From positions 124,001 to 188,000 of the forward strand of contig JAKCWW010000009.1 of the NCBI GenBank assembly GCA_026260175.1: a stretch of DNA of 64,000 bases. The letters run 5' to 3'. This stretch comes from Reticulitermes lucifugus. Lineage: Eukaryota; Arthropoda; Insecta; Blattodea; Rhinotermitidae. The position numbers were made by a program, and so were the translations under genes. Shown here one piece after another: positions 32,346 to 45,858 of the stretch. Each line of letters opens with the position of its first letter. Positions within the stretch are counted from its first letter, which is position 1. The notes beneath the pieces are model-generated. The model did no database searches. It saw only the letters and a list, made by a program, of their open reading frames with translations, and was not told the origin of the DNA.

Positions 32346-34974
32346 GAAGAGGAGTGCTGACGGTGAGTATGGTGTTGCACAGCAGCAGTGTTCCTTAAGT
32401 TCAAAGAAATGGACAGGAATTATTTTAATGAAATACCGATATACATAATTTTTGTTACGCCTTAGACTGTTTCAATAATTGCCTTAATCGCATAAGCCTA
32501 TTTTAGCCTGAAGTCAATTACATAGCATATAATAACTTATTTTTCTTGTATTTTGCTAAATATACGGTTATAAACACAAAACATATTTCACGGAATGCCG
32601 ATTTAATGCATTCTGTATTTATATCAGGTACAAAATATTCCTTCACAATAAGCTGCTTTAGAGAAAATCCGTGAAGTTCGATTGGAACTTGACATAAATA
32701 TATTTTAACCGTTTCAGATCAATATTTAGCCCGCTTTCGATGCAGCTTGCTGTAGTAAATACCACGCAAATCAGTAGCATAGTTCCTGATATGAAGCATG
32801 AGGAGGGACACAAATACCCTTATTATTACGCATAGGATATATGCTTTTTAAAATTGTGGATGAAGTTAATATGTTCGTAATTGAAATATATTTAGTTTTC
32901 TCTACTTCATTTACTTATTCCTCTAATTACTTACGAAATTCACTATAGAAATGTATTGCTTAAATACTGACATTATACAAACGGCCCGGAATTTTCAGAT
33001 TTAGGACCCAAAGAACATGTATAAGGCAGTACAATAGCAATGGCACTTTAGCAGAGAAGATTAAATTATCCAATGCATAAATTGAAGAAATATCTTAGAG
33101 ACGAAGTGTCTAAAAACGAGAATACAAGATCAAGCAAAGCCGCGAGGAACAGGGTAAAATAACAGAAGAGAAGACAAACGGGAAAAAAGAATTTGAAAAA
33201 TATCTGTGGAAAGCATATAGTTACAATCAGTGACACTAAAATGAAAGCAGAATTTAATAAAACGGAACTAGTATAAAAATTGTGGCATAGTAAAGGAAGC
33301 ATAACCAATGTGGAGGGGAGTCTGCTTTAGAAGTCCAAGCGCTGGCGAAATTATGAAATGTTAAAGGACAGGTTATGTGATGCTGCGTTTGAACTTTACC
33401 TGTGGAAAGAGAGAAAAAGAGCGAATGAATTGGCGAACGTTTTACCCTTGAAGGATCGCTCTGCCACCCGCTCGCCACATTCCAGATGGTTCTTTCTTTT
33501 GTTCTGTGGACATTAAAACAAAGTGAAATATTGCCTACTCAGTCAAGAGAACGGGGGCAAATATCTCAACTTTTAACGACGACTGTATATTACGTGCCTG
33601 TTGTCAAAGGAAAATTGCTTTTGTTAATAAGCAAAATGAAATTCTGCTAACATGAGTCCATTAAAATAATGAGGTGTTTTGATAGGCCTAGCAAGTTCTC
33701 ACCGTCATTAATCTCAACAACCTCGTTTGGTTTTCTCGAAATATTATTTTTTATATAGATAAAAAGTCCCAAATATTTAAAACAATGCAGGTTCATGGAT
33801 AAAATATCCTCGATAAAGAACAATACAGTTACAAATTAGAGATAAATTTGCTTTCGAAAAATGAGATCTGTGATGCTTTCTTTGTAAACACAGCAAAGTG
33901 GACACATAGTGGAAGCAGTGTTATGTCTTCGCTTTCCTACGTTTGTCGTCTCCGAAACTGCTTCATAGATATCGATGAAATTTGGTAATAGGTGTCTGTA
34001 ACAACAGCTGTTTGGTGAATTTAATTTTGATTCGTGTGTACTGTAGACTTCACAATGAGTAGAAATCCTTTATCATAACTTTCTTAAAAAAAGTGTCAGA
34101 TCCGTATTGGCAGATTACGAACTATTTACGTCATACTTGGGTGAATATTTGTCAGATAGAAGGAAATTGTGTACATTTTCTTGGTATTGTTTCAACGCTG
34201 TATTATTGTTGCAATTTCTGTGTTGTAGGTGTGCGAGAATCGCTAAGAATGCATTTGAAACGCGCACATCAAATTTGGATATAGTTTTAAACTCCTTCCT
34301 TTCTCATACATTTCAAAGATTTGACATCAAAATGACAGTGTAGGTCCTTCCGCCTGCATTATAGTGGTCATGCTGTGTATGCTGAAGCTTACTGATAAAT
34401 GTTTCGGTACCATAATTATAGGCTGAAGAGGAAATTTCCTCTTGGATCTAAGTTCTTCTCATTTAATTAAAGTGTTTAAATGAAGTATGAAATTTATCTA
34501 AATGACATATAAAAAATCAGTTACTGTCTGTCGGAAAACGCATATTTTTCCCTGTTACAAAACACCCGGTTAATGATCTGTAGGCTATAAAATAATGTCT
34601 CTTTCTTGTGAGAATCATAGGAATCCCACAGGTGCACTATAATGGCAAGATACACAGTCTCTGAAAAGCATGTGAGGAATCTAATTACCACTGTTCTTTG
34701 GAAGGTCGCTGCATTTATACCTACTTCTTTTACGCATATAAAGAGACAAGTGTGCTTGTACATTATCAGATAATTCGATTATCCACACTCATATTGAAAT
34801 GAAGTAGGTTTTAGCATTCTTAATGAGAATATTCAGGTCTGAAGTCGTGTAACTGAATTGTGTTCGAATATATCTGGTTCAAGTATGAATCAGGAAATGG
34901 ATTATTATGCTAAAGTTTACAAGATTTAGGGTTTTCACAGCAATGTTTCTGAAGATTCAAGTATTCTGAGATTT

Positions 34975-35055
34975 TACGACATTTTCATTGGTAAATACGT
35001 AGCTAACCGACATTTCGAAGGCACTACGACGTTTTACCTTGTCTCTTCACAAAAG
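34975..35055. mobile_element. Foldback-family remnant
   Basis: ACCGACATTTCGAAGGCAC and ACGACGTTTTACCTTG resemble FB arm tips, particularly the copy at 55.2 kb (GTGCCTTCGAAATGTCGGG). Ends not found. Confidence 0.4.
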
Positions 35056-38000
35056 TTCCAAATTTCTTTTTACTTCCATTGCTGGCTACTTTTATATCCA
35101 GATTTACGCTACGCAACGTATGTAGTTGATACAGCATCAATGAATACTCCATTAATTCTTTGTTTATCCATAACCGGAATAATTTTGCTATAAGAGAAGC
35201 CTATTGTAGCTTGTCTCTAAATTTTAAGAGATGATTAATTATTGATTTCGGCCTATATTTACGCGAAGGTATACGAACCATGTCTCAGTTTATGGGGCCA
35301 GAAGTGCTTACCAAATTACTTGAGGTGTTTTGCATTTAATGCGGCTGCTTAACGTCATTTTTGTCATAAGCATTGCTGAAGAACTAAACCTTCAGCCGGT
35401 ACATTGTACAAGTACATTCAATTGTAGCACCACGTACTGATATTTCATTTCTGTCGCCTTTGCAATTTCGGATTGTGTAACATTTCCATTTAGAGCTCTG
35501 AAATATTATAACACCCTTTTGTAGGAACTTTATACCACAAAACTGCCAATCCTGTCCGTCAACAATATGACTGACTCTTCTGAATACACAAAGAGGATGT
35601 CTCTACACGCCACGATTTCTGGCTGAACTGAGCTGCAAGTCGTGTTAGAACGTAGACTGTTTGTAGAGCATATATGAAAATTAAAAGCTGTGATGTGAAT
35701 GCAAATTGATTCGTATGATTCAACTTTATACACGTTCCTTATTTACCGTGAACAACGGAACGTCTATCTGCCACACGAAAAATTGTTTTTCATTTTATTT
35801 TTCCTGTACTGTATAAAACATTTTGCCGAAAAGGAATTTTAATAAGGCATTATGGGGGAATACTGTGCAATTCAATGACACTTTCCTTCAGTACTGAATT
35901 TTATATTCTGTTACAATTTGATATACTATTATTTTGTAATATGCGCAAAATATTATCACATAGAGTAATGGAATTTAAAGAGGAAGAGATGGGTGGGACA
36001 CGTACCATGCATGAAGGAGATGAAAACCATCTCAACATTTTCATCTGAAGAGCTAAGAAGAGTAGAAAATTTTACTGTCCTAAGTCCATATTGGAGGATG
36101 ATATTAATATGAATTTTTAAATATGAAGTGTGAAGCTGGGATCCTTTCACGGGTCATACTCTTATGTGCAACACAGAAAATCCAAGAATTAGTCGTCATA
36201 AGTTACTTATTACAGTAATACTCGTATAATATATCCACCAACAACAGCGAATGTTATCAGTGTTAACGTATGCCATACTCAGCCATAAACAAATAAGGAA
36301 GACATTTATTATCTTTAATTTAATCAAAAAACCTTTCGAGGTAGAACGATTAAAGTATTGTTTAGACATTTTGGAATTTTACATGTAGAACTCTCATGTA
36401 AAGGAAGGCTGGTATACAATTCTTTCTTACCTATCCTAAAGCATTTCCATAACCAGATATTTTATTATATTTTAATCTTATTATGCTCCGTCTTGTAATG
36501 GCTTGGAATTAACGCGAAACACATAGATATGTTTTTATTAAGTTACTTGTGTCGACTGACATAACTTCTTATTGGATTCTACAGTAGGCCATACTCGTCG
36601 TGTGACCAGACATTCAGTTTAATGGAGGAGGTAACTTGAGACATGAGAACGCATCTTATGGAGGTACCCGGAAACACATGCATGCTAATTTCAGCAATAA
36701 AAATTATACTCAATACTGAAAGCTCTATGAAGTCAGAGTCATGTCAAACTTTGTCTCGCGACTAGTTTTGTTAAAGTAATATGTCACCCTGTTTGAAATA
36801 TGAATTTTGTGATATAGGTTATTTCCCTTATATGACTGTGCTCTTTGTGAGTCCATAAGACAAGTCTAGTGCGACCTGTGGTACTGAAAGTTGTTCCGAG
36901 TTAGCGATGGAATTGCTGATGACAAGGTTTGTTTGTTCTTTTGTGGTGTCGTTGTAAAAGAAAAGTAGATCAGCTAATTGAAAATGACACTCTAAAGTGG
37001 CCGACAAAACATTTAAACAATGCAGCTGTCTTAAGCACTAGAAAGAAAGTGAATTTGTAGCGGACATATCAACTTGTAAAGAGAGTGTACTTAACACATA
37101 CAGAGCACTTGGTATTGTTTATCCTTTTACAGATATCACTTCAAACTACTTAATGTTTCAATTTCGAATCAAATTACATAATAATTTGCAGGTTATATTT
37201 CTTACCGCAGAAATATTTTTGGCTGTACTGTCAGTTAATAATCCCTTCGTCAAATTTCCAAGGCTTCTGGTGTTAAACGACATGAAGTGAGTAATTTTAT
37301 GACAGAAATGTGGGAAAAATTATTCAAGTCGCTTGATAGATTATCATTACAATCAGTAAAATAAATAAACTATTAAACGCAACATTATTACTTGCGTTTA
37401 CTGCGTAAAGGTGGTGTGTTCTGAAGATGACCACTTGTGATTTGAAATGTGTCGGGAATGTATTGGTGGTTTTAGTTAATTGGCGCGTGTACTAATGTAG
37501 ACATATGTTGTTCATTTCTTTTATTATTGAATAAAACATTAATGGTATCGAAGTTAAATTTAAGGTGCCGTTATCCGGCTACGAAGTTAATAATCTAAAT
37601 TTATTCGTGCGTTATAAATGCTACGATGCCCTGAAAATAGGCCACGGTTAGACGTTGTGTAATTGAAGAGCCTAAGATTATGAATCTCTTTCATCGAACA
37701 GTCAAAAATTACACAAAAAAATATATTTACTGCCGTTAAAGTGAGGCAGTTTTTATTAAGACTGTACCTGTATTACATGCTGCTCAAGGCCAGCTATCCA
37801 ACTGCTGATTGTTGTGAGCCTTCTCATTGGCTACATAAATATCCTTAAAATAGTTCTCAGACGCGCCACTTGATATTTGAACAAGTCAGAAATGTCGTAA
37901 CATTAGCTTTGCTTCCACTGACAGGTCAGAAGCAGCTCTACTATTCGGGCGAATTAGTAAACTTGTGGGGCTTACGGGACAGAGACTATGCGGCATCGAC

Positions 38001-38347
38001 GGAATCTAATCGACAGGATTTATTCAGATCAGCTGATCCTTCTTAAGAAGCTAATTGCGGCTCATATGGTGAACACATTTCCATCTCCTTACAAAACGCG
38101 AAATTTTCTCGCTCTGTTCACAAATCTCGCATTTTTCTTTTCCTAATCAAGATTTCTTTAGCTGCATCTCCATCTTCTGTCAGATGAAAATCTAAGAAAT
38201 CAGAAAATGTGCAATATCTTCCTTTATCGACGATTGTTTATCAGCCCGTTGCTTTGAAAAAGTGACTGTGAGGATGAAGTTGATAATTATGATAATGTTA
38301 TAATAGTAACAATGGTGTAGGAGGTTTCAGGCTTCTGCCGCCGTGTA

Positions 38348-38578
38348 GTTGAGGTCTTCGCTCCTCTGGGTTTTTACACAGCGTTGGTTGGTATAGTTTA
38401 CCTACGTTTTGGGATAGCCTATTTGTCACATATTCAAGGATCAAGCTTCATCCTTGATTAATGGACCTGTAATGATCCTTGAAGATGGAATCTAAAGGTT
38501 ATCCCGAAACGTCGTTAAACAGCTACAAACCAAGGCTGCATGAAATCCCAGAAGAACGAGAACCTCAGCAGTACTGCT
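38348..38578. mobile_element. Foldback element FB2
   Basis: Left arm GTTGAGGTCTTCGCTCC, ACACAGCGTTGGTTGG and CTACGTTTTGGGATAGCC; right arm GGTTATCCCGAAACGTCG, CCAAGGCTGCATG and GAACGAGAACCTCAGC. The arms are imperfect inverted repeats around a TTCAAGGATCAAG centre. Same family as FB1, no coding capacity. Confidence 0.72.
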
Positions 38579-38959
38579 CATTATTTTCGATAAGTACTGA
38601 ATATGCTGTATCAACTGTAAAATTTATACAACCTGGAAAACAATTATAGAATATTTATGTACTAATGTTGTGTTTCTTATGTTTGTGCCGTTATATGTGT
38701 TGTGCTTCTCTCCTTTTATTATCTTGCCTTCTTATTTTTCAGTATTTATGCTGTGTCTATGTACAAAGCCTTTATGATGTGAAGTCAGTTCGTAAATAAA
38801 AAAGTACTGAATTAAATTCATTCTAAGTTATAGTGGTGTTTGGTCAGCACGTGATTGAATTGCTATCATAATAATAATTATTATTATTATTATTAGCAGT
38901 AGTAGTAGTCTTAGCAGGACACAAGTAACAGGAGACTAAAGAAAATTGCACAGTGAGAA

Positions 38960-39300
38960 CCTTCAAAATTCGTTCTTATCCAATATTACTAGTTTGGTCA
39001 AATAGAGCATGATGAGACAAGCGGACAATGTGGCACATGGGGGGGGGGAGAGAAGGGCATGCAGGTGTTTTGAGTGTAGAACTGGAGGAATTGAACCGCT
39101 TAGAAGACCTAGGGGTAGACGGGAGAATGATATTACAAATGGATCAGAGAGTTTTGGGATAAGAAGGCGCGGACTGTACTGATCTGGCTCAGGACCTACA
39201 AGTGGGAGGCTGTTGTGAACACTGAAATGTATCTTCATATTTCATAAAATACGGGGAATTTCTTAACTGTCTAAAGAACGATTAGTTTACAAGAAGGACT
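38960..39300 (+). mobile_element. LINE 3'-end fragment, degraded
   Basis: Frames read MMRQADNVAHG, then LRRPRGRRENDI and, past the usual stop, a segment equal to those at 14.1 and 31.2 kb (CATAAAATACGGGGAATTTC). Same LINE family as at 30.8 kb. Confidence 0.55.
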
Positions 39301-39494
39301 CTGTTCCTTGGAATTTCTTTGCTGCTTATTTGGAACCTATACAGACGAAGATCATTTATTTTGAAAGCGTAGCAGATGAAGATTCGAGTGCTCACTAACA
39401 CGGCTCTGAGAACCATAAATATTGCAGTATAGAACTTACTTGTATTGAATCATCTTTGAAAGTATGATTTTGTGTTGAGCAGGGGTGATGAACT

Positions 39495-39645
39495 TGACAC
39501 CGGGTCATTCCCGAGGATAAAGCTGCCGGGGCGTGGCCTAACCACCCACCTGCGTCTAGCGCCGAGGTTAAAGAAAGAATAGAGCTACAACTGTACTCCC
39601 CCTCTGTTCCTTAATGGCATGTTCTAGGGTGAATAAACTTGACCA
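39495..39645 (+). mobile_element. SINE family A copy, 5'-truncated
   Basis: Begins near CATTCCCGAGGATAAAGC and contains GGCGTGGCCTAACCACCC, GTCTAGCGCCGAGGTTAAAG and AATGGCATGTTCTAGGGTG. Confidence 0.68.
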
Positions 39646-42534
39646 TTTGGGGACTGAAATCCGTCTAAAGTCAGTTCAGTTCCCACCTCACACAGAAGAC
39701 ATTCTGTTCCCTTTATAAACACAAATCCCTTTTTGCCTTACAGTGAAATAATCGCTGTTTATTGTTACAGACATACGAAGCACGCAAACGCGTGTTGTGC
39801 CAAAATGTAGGTACTTGATGTTAGAGCAGAAATTACCTGCACGTATTTGTCACTAGGCATTAAAAGGTAAAGCTACGTCACGAATATGGGCTTGTTGCTT
39901 TATTCAGTGGACATTGTAAGGTTTAACATGGCTGTAAAGACTTTGTATATGTGACTTAATGTTGTTTCAAGCACTAATATCTACGTTATTGCAAGAGGCT
40001 GAACATATCAACTGAGATAATTTAATGGATAAGGATAAAAAATGGAGATGTAGAACTTTATATCCTATCGACCTATCATGGCACGACGGAAGGAAGGGAC
40101 ATAAAGTGATATGTATTGAGTTTTACAATGAACGCTGCTGAAATGGACCCCATGAAGAACGAATTTTTTCCTGTCCAACTTTATTTGAGAAGACGTTCTT
40201 CCAGTGGCCGCTCACAGATCTCAGATATGCACTTTCAGTTTTCAGTGACTGGCATTCAATGATTGACCCTCTTCTTTTCTGATGCCTCGAACATGTAGAA
40301 TATATTGAAAAAGTTATACCCACTTCTCTGTGCTTCTCTGACGCTGTCACGGAATAGAGCTTCTACTGTTTGTTAAGTTACGACCTGTCTGACCAGGAAT
40401 GGACTCGAATTTCTTTGAGTGAAACCATCTATATTTGTTATAAATATAAAATGTTGAATTTTTTTAGAACTTTGGAAAGGACAAACTTTAGTAATCTTAT
40501 CATGCATATTTCACATCTTCTGTCAACGACCTCACGCAGGCCTTACATACAAGATACACACTGTCTCAAAAGTTAATACACCTTTAGCGTAACACTAATT
40601 CTCTTTAAACAACAGTTTACTAACAGCAACTACCATTTGTGTTGTACGTTCATTGGTCGATTTTAATACTACTCGCACTGATGACTAATTACACGTAGCA
40701 AAATCCCTCAGAAGTTAATTGTTAACGCCATTCACAGATCACTGTCTTTTTCGACGCTACATACCCAATACGATTCAGAAAGTGTCAATGAATAACCCCA
40801 AAAAATAATTACCTAATATGCTGTAAATGGATCTTAGCCGGAACTAGTTAAATCCAGTGTAAATTTTTGAACCTTATTCTTTTAAATTCCGTTTTATATT
40901 ATCTCTAATTTAAACCTATATCTTAAAAGTGTGTTCTGATTAGAGTTTTATACGCTTTTACATCTTCTTCATGTGTGCTACAAATCTTTCTAATCTTGGA
41001 CAATTTATTTGATGACCTCAATCACGATTTCATGTCCTTATCAAATATTAAGCTCCGCAATAGCTGATTTTCTCCATTTAAGCCACTTCCTCTCTTTTAG
41101 GTCAAAATATTTTCAGTACTTCATTCGTAACACCCACAATTACCATTAGGGTTACAAAATGAAACAAAAGTTAGAATAACGCTTCGTGTTTTCACCTTTA
41201 AAGATTTCATTAGGACTAGAAACTGCTTCTGTAATGTTTTGTTCTCTTGTCCCATAGCTATGTATGACTGCAAATAGTCCTGAAATTAGTGGATGGAAGC
41301 TATGTCATTAGTGTTATCGTTGGGATAATGTGTACGCCTTTAGGTCATTAGTCTTGATAATCCGAATGTGAGGTGTTTCACAGAGGTTGAGTTATCAGAA
41401 GAAGTGTTCCAGCATTTTTAACATCAGCCCCATCGTTTCCTATAGGAATGCAAAACGATTCTTTGTATTCAGTGGTTGCAATGAGAACTTTCGTAATAAT
41501 AATGCCAAAGCATGGAACTGACTACTCAGCTCCCTCTGGTAAAGTGAAATAGAATCGATAGTGCTTTAGTCGCCAAGTCTTTAGACATGTAGTAATTTAG
41601 GTAGCGAATTTTTAAGGTTGTTGTACACCGAAAAGGGGTTTTATACATTTCCATCACGGGTATTGTTTTAGCATGCACGAATGTAGATCTATATTATTTA
41701 TCTTCCTGACAAGACCTAATTTAAATTAATGAGACAACTTGAGTAAAATACGGTAGAAATATATTATAATACTAAACATCCGAATTCATATTTACACAAC
41801 ATCTTATCTAAAATATCTCGAAATAATAAAAGATCTAAAATTCGTTTTAGAATATGCCTGACTTACTTACTTCTCTACAGTTATAACAGCTTTGGGATAC
41901 TGAGATTATTCTGCTGCTTGGAATTGATGCTGGTTTCACGGGCGAGTTGCAGGTGAAGCAAACCTTTACGGATACCCAGAAAGAAATATATTTTCACAGC
42001 TGGAAAATTGTTGATTGAGATTAAAGAAACTGGTTTTGTGTCAAATTACTTCAGTTGGTACTTGCGCCTTGACAGAAGTTGATTAAATTATCACAGCGAA
42101 AGTGTGTGGCAGTCCTGACAAGTCTGTGAGTTGGTGGCCAAACCACTGTCAAGATTAATAACAGCGTAAGGAAGCTGTGTTAATGACATTAATTGACTGG
42201 ACCAAAATGTCAGAACGGTAAAAGAGGTAGAAGTTAAATTAGACGCTAAGCACGTGGTTCAGCTTAAAGTATTCGTACGTACCCCGTTTTGTGGCCAGAA
42301 CTAAAAACAGAATTGTAACACTCGGAATGTGGCAGCATATTTTAAAATATCAGTAATAAAATAAAAAGTTTTAGGTAAATTCACATATTAAATTCACGAA
42401 CTGCCAGCTACATTTCTTTGAAATTTTTTCGTCTTCTCATCTTCCGTCTAAACATTTAAAAATTCAAATATGCGGTACAAAGACGTAATTATTTTAGCCG
42501 TCGTTTTATATGTGTAAAGAGGTTTGTGTCCCAC

Positions 42535-42650
42535 GCTATTAGAAGTAAAAATGCAAAACAACAAGGAGCTTAGGAGAATATTTAGACCAAAGTGGGAGAA
42601 GTAACAGAAGAACAGGGATGAGACAGTACTGTCTTATTCATCCGCACATA
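42535..42650 (+). mobile_element. LINE fragment, very short
   Basis: One frame reads NKELRRIFRPKWEK, matching the lead-in to the LINE C-terminal region seen at 30.8 kb (RVLRWVFGPK). Nothing else of the element is visible. Confidence 0.4.
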
Positions 42651-43624
42651 AATAGACAAATCTCCAGTACATAGCAGCTCAGGGATCCACTACGAAATCG
42701 CCTACATTTAACTGATAATCTTTTATGAATTTTATATATTTTAACATGTACATATATTGTTAGTTCTGTTTGTGTAATTCTTGCTTTTACAAGAATCCCT
42801 GATGATGATTCCGGGTGGGATCAAAACATGTTGAATTAGTCTACAGATTTTGAAATATAGAACATCTAAAAATAATAAGATTGCATTTTGTTGGTTTGAG
42901 TATTTGTGTTTTGATTAGCGACATTGCACGGTATGAACAATATAAAGTTGGATTTTTTGTTTAAACAGTAGTGGGCTATGCAAAAAGCGTCTATTTTTCT
43001 TTGATTTCGTAAACAGAATGCTGATGTTCTTCGGTCATTTTTGTATACGTTATGCTGCTAATATTATTGCTATTATTACCTTTTCCCCCATGAGGAAGTC
43101 ATTATGACGACGCCCGTCAGTGCCCAGAGCTTCATACTCAGTGGTCCGAACAACTGTCCGTCCCTTGAGGACATGGCGGGTCTCCGAATTCTCGCTCGTA
43201 ATGTTAGAGACCTAGCCATGTTTTCTGTCACACACAAAAACTATCCATCCCTCAATACATAAAAGCAGCAAACATTGTCTGCAGAGCCGCAGACACATTG
43301 AGAAAGCCAGTAGGTTCTTCAAAACATATTTTGTATTAATTGGCGGTGTTTGGTCACAAACTCTTGGATTTTGTCATAATTTCATAAAATGTTTTTCTGA
43401 GTGTCTAGTCAGCATCTAAATTCACGTCATTTGCCCCATTTTTCCACTTTCTTCCTTTCGATTCCTTGTGCAATTTTGAATATTAGTTTGTCTGTTTTTG
43501 TTTATCGAAGAAATGAAGTGAATTGGAATATGGCAGTATTTCAACAGGGTGTTGAGTCAGCATAATTAACCAAATCATCATCATCACCGTTGCCATCATA
43601 CCGAACGTTGCGGGTGGATAGTTA

Positions 43625-43745
43625 AGACTCCTATTCGGAAGATCCTGGGTTCAGGCCTAAAGGCCAGCTATTCTGACTGATGTATTCCTGGTGTTACCTG
43701 GTGTTTGCTGGTAAATTTCGGGTTTGTACCTCAAATTTTGTAAAG
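43625..43745 (+). mobile_element. SINE family E partial copy
   Basis: GATCCTGGGTTCAGGCC is box-B like, followed by GGCCAGCTATTCTGACTG and a CTGGTGTT segment. The copy at 57.96-58.17 kb has the same order (CCGGTTATTCTGGTTGAGG, CGTGGTGTTTCTCAG). Likely one tRNA-derived family. Confidence 0.45.
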
Positions 43746-45757
43746 GCAACTTCGTTTCACATGTTCATCTAATTAGTTATTTACTTATCATTCTCCATTT
43801 TGAAGTTACAAGGTCTAGCCTGCATTCCTGAAGGGTCTCTATATAAAACACAAAATATAGCAATAATTACCATCATAATTATTGTTCGGGATAGCCGAAT
43901 TTGTGAAGAACTCTTTCTTCCGTATTAGAACAAAATACAAAAAAAAATACAAGACATACTACAACAAGATGAGATAAATTAGATATTGTCTTAACAGCCT
44001 CGTTGCATTTCGTAATGTTACGTAAATAAGAATACATTTTTATATGCAATGTATTATTATTATTGCCATTATAAGCAAACAGCTTCTTGTCGACGCATTT
44101 ATAAAAATTAAATAACGTCTTTAAATCATTTACCGCTACGAAGGTCCATAAGTCGATGCAGGATTGTGAAGCAACATGCAAGTCGATGTGGACAAACTCC
44201 AGACCATTCATTGTCTTTACTTCTGCCGACTTCAGACGCAGTCACAGACTCTTGACTAGAAACCTTTCAATGTATCTCGCAGGAGGCTACGCTCTTTTAT
44301 TCGTCCGTCCTTTCAAATGGAAAACTTCCTTTAAATATCAATTGCTGAATTCTTGACACTATCGGAAGTTTTACTTTCATTTGAACGAATGGTGTTCATT
44401 GCGATTTATCTCTTCCGTGATTGATATTATCAATCATTAGTGACTGCGATCTAAAAAGTAGATCTGAAATACATTAAGTATAAACCTTTCACTCCATTTA
44501 CACGAAACGTTCATGGAATTTTCGAATGTTGATAGGCAGAGTTTGTATAAGAATTAAGATAGAAAGGAAAGACGTCACGTGCAAATCGGTTGACACCTAT
44601 GGCTAGGAGACAGCGCAAGCAACATATGCAAATGTAATGTGTTAGCCGGGGCTCAGTGTCAGAAACAGCCAGCAGCCTCTGCTGAATTAAGTGAGTGTCC
44701 GAAGCGTATCCGTGCTTACATTGTTCTGTTTCTGCTATCACCAGACTTTCGTTTAAGATATGTATTACTGCAAATCAGTGGCTGTTATTTCTCAGGAGAC
44801 ATTCGAATTTCGACCAGAAGACCGTCTCCTTACTATCTTCGCGGTTTTCCTCCCTTCTTCAGGCCAGTGTCATGCCGTTTATATAATGTAGTGGGTATTA
44901 ATTTATAATCACATTACACAGCTTATACCCTAAAGGAGGCTAGATTTGAGGATCATTACAGTACATTATACTAACTTGTTTCAAAAAGTACGCTTCTTTC
45001 AAACTATTATTTTTTACAGTCTTTGAAGTTGTAACTCTCTCCCTGAGGTATGTTTTATAAGAATTTATGACACATTTTTCATAGTATTATTTTTATTTAC
45101 AACGGTACCTTACAACTGTAGGAGACGGGCATAAATTCAGAATATGTAACAAAGATGTTGGAGTTTAGTACAGTCTTTAATGGGCTGATATTAGTCGGAT
45201 TTTCCATTAAATCGCAACAAATATATCTCAGCGCTGTGAATTCTAGGGACGTTGTAATATTATACGTAACATGACATGAAGCTACCGCACACGTCCTGAG
45301 GTTTTCTGACATGAGATGGTGCGAGTACGCTCGTGCAGCACATGAGCCGTATTAGTCAGTGCTGTGTTAAAGCAACAGCTTGAAATTGAAGTGCCCTTGC
45401 TACTTTCGTACTGCCCCAACTACCGTAGTTGTTTACGGGGAGGGAAAGTTAAAATGAAGTCCTTGATAAGTATTAGTCATTTAATTCAACGGGCTGAACA
45501 ACAAGCTATTTAACAGCTTCATATAATTAGTTTTCGAAGTGTATGATTTATTCAACTAACCTCGGAATAGTATAAACTGCACCTGTCTCTCTGAAGGTGC
45601 ACACTATAAAACGTAAGATTTTACGGCAAGCAAGACACCTGCAGAACTGCTCCTGAAGGCCTGCAGTAACACATATGGCAGCGGTTTATTTTAAAACAAT
45701 CACTCTGTAGATCAGATGTATAAATATGGACAATAAAGAAATAACTATTTTACAATG

Positions 45758-45858
45758 GATATTAGGGGATCTGTCTCCTGGGTAAAAAGGTTGGGGCGTA
45801 AAGCCAATCTCTCACCCCCCCTCCCCCACTAGTGCGGAGGTTATGAATTTGCGGAGTT
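45758..45858 (+). mobile_element. SINE family A scrap
   Basis: CTCCTGGGTAAAAAGGTTGG, CAATCTCTCACCC and CTAGTGCGGAGGTTATGAAT follow the family body order, with an expanded C run. Confidence 0.5.

Noticed and set aside
33066-33308. Hydrophobic minus-strand open frame resembling a membrane protein
   Set aside because: The opposite strand is A-rich and the hydrophobic residues are a by-product of TTT/TTA codons; no family resemblance.
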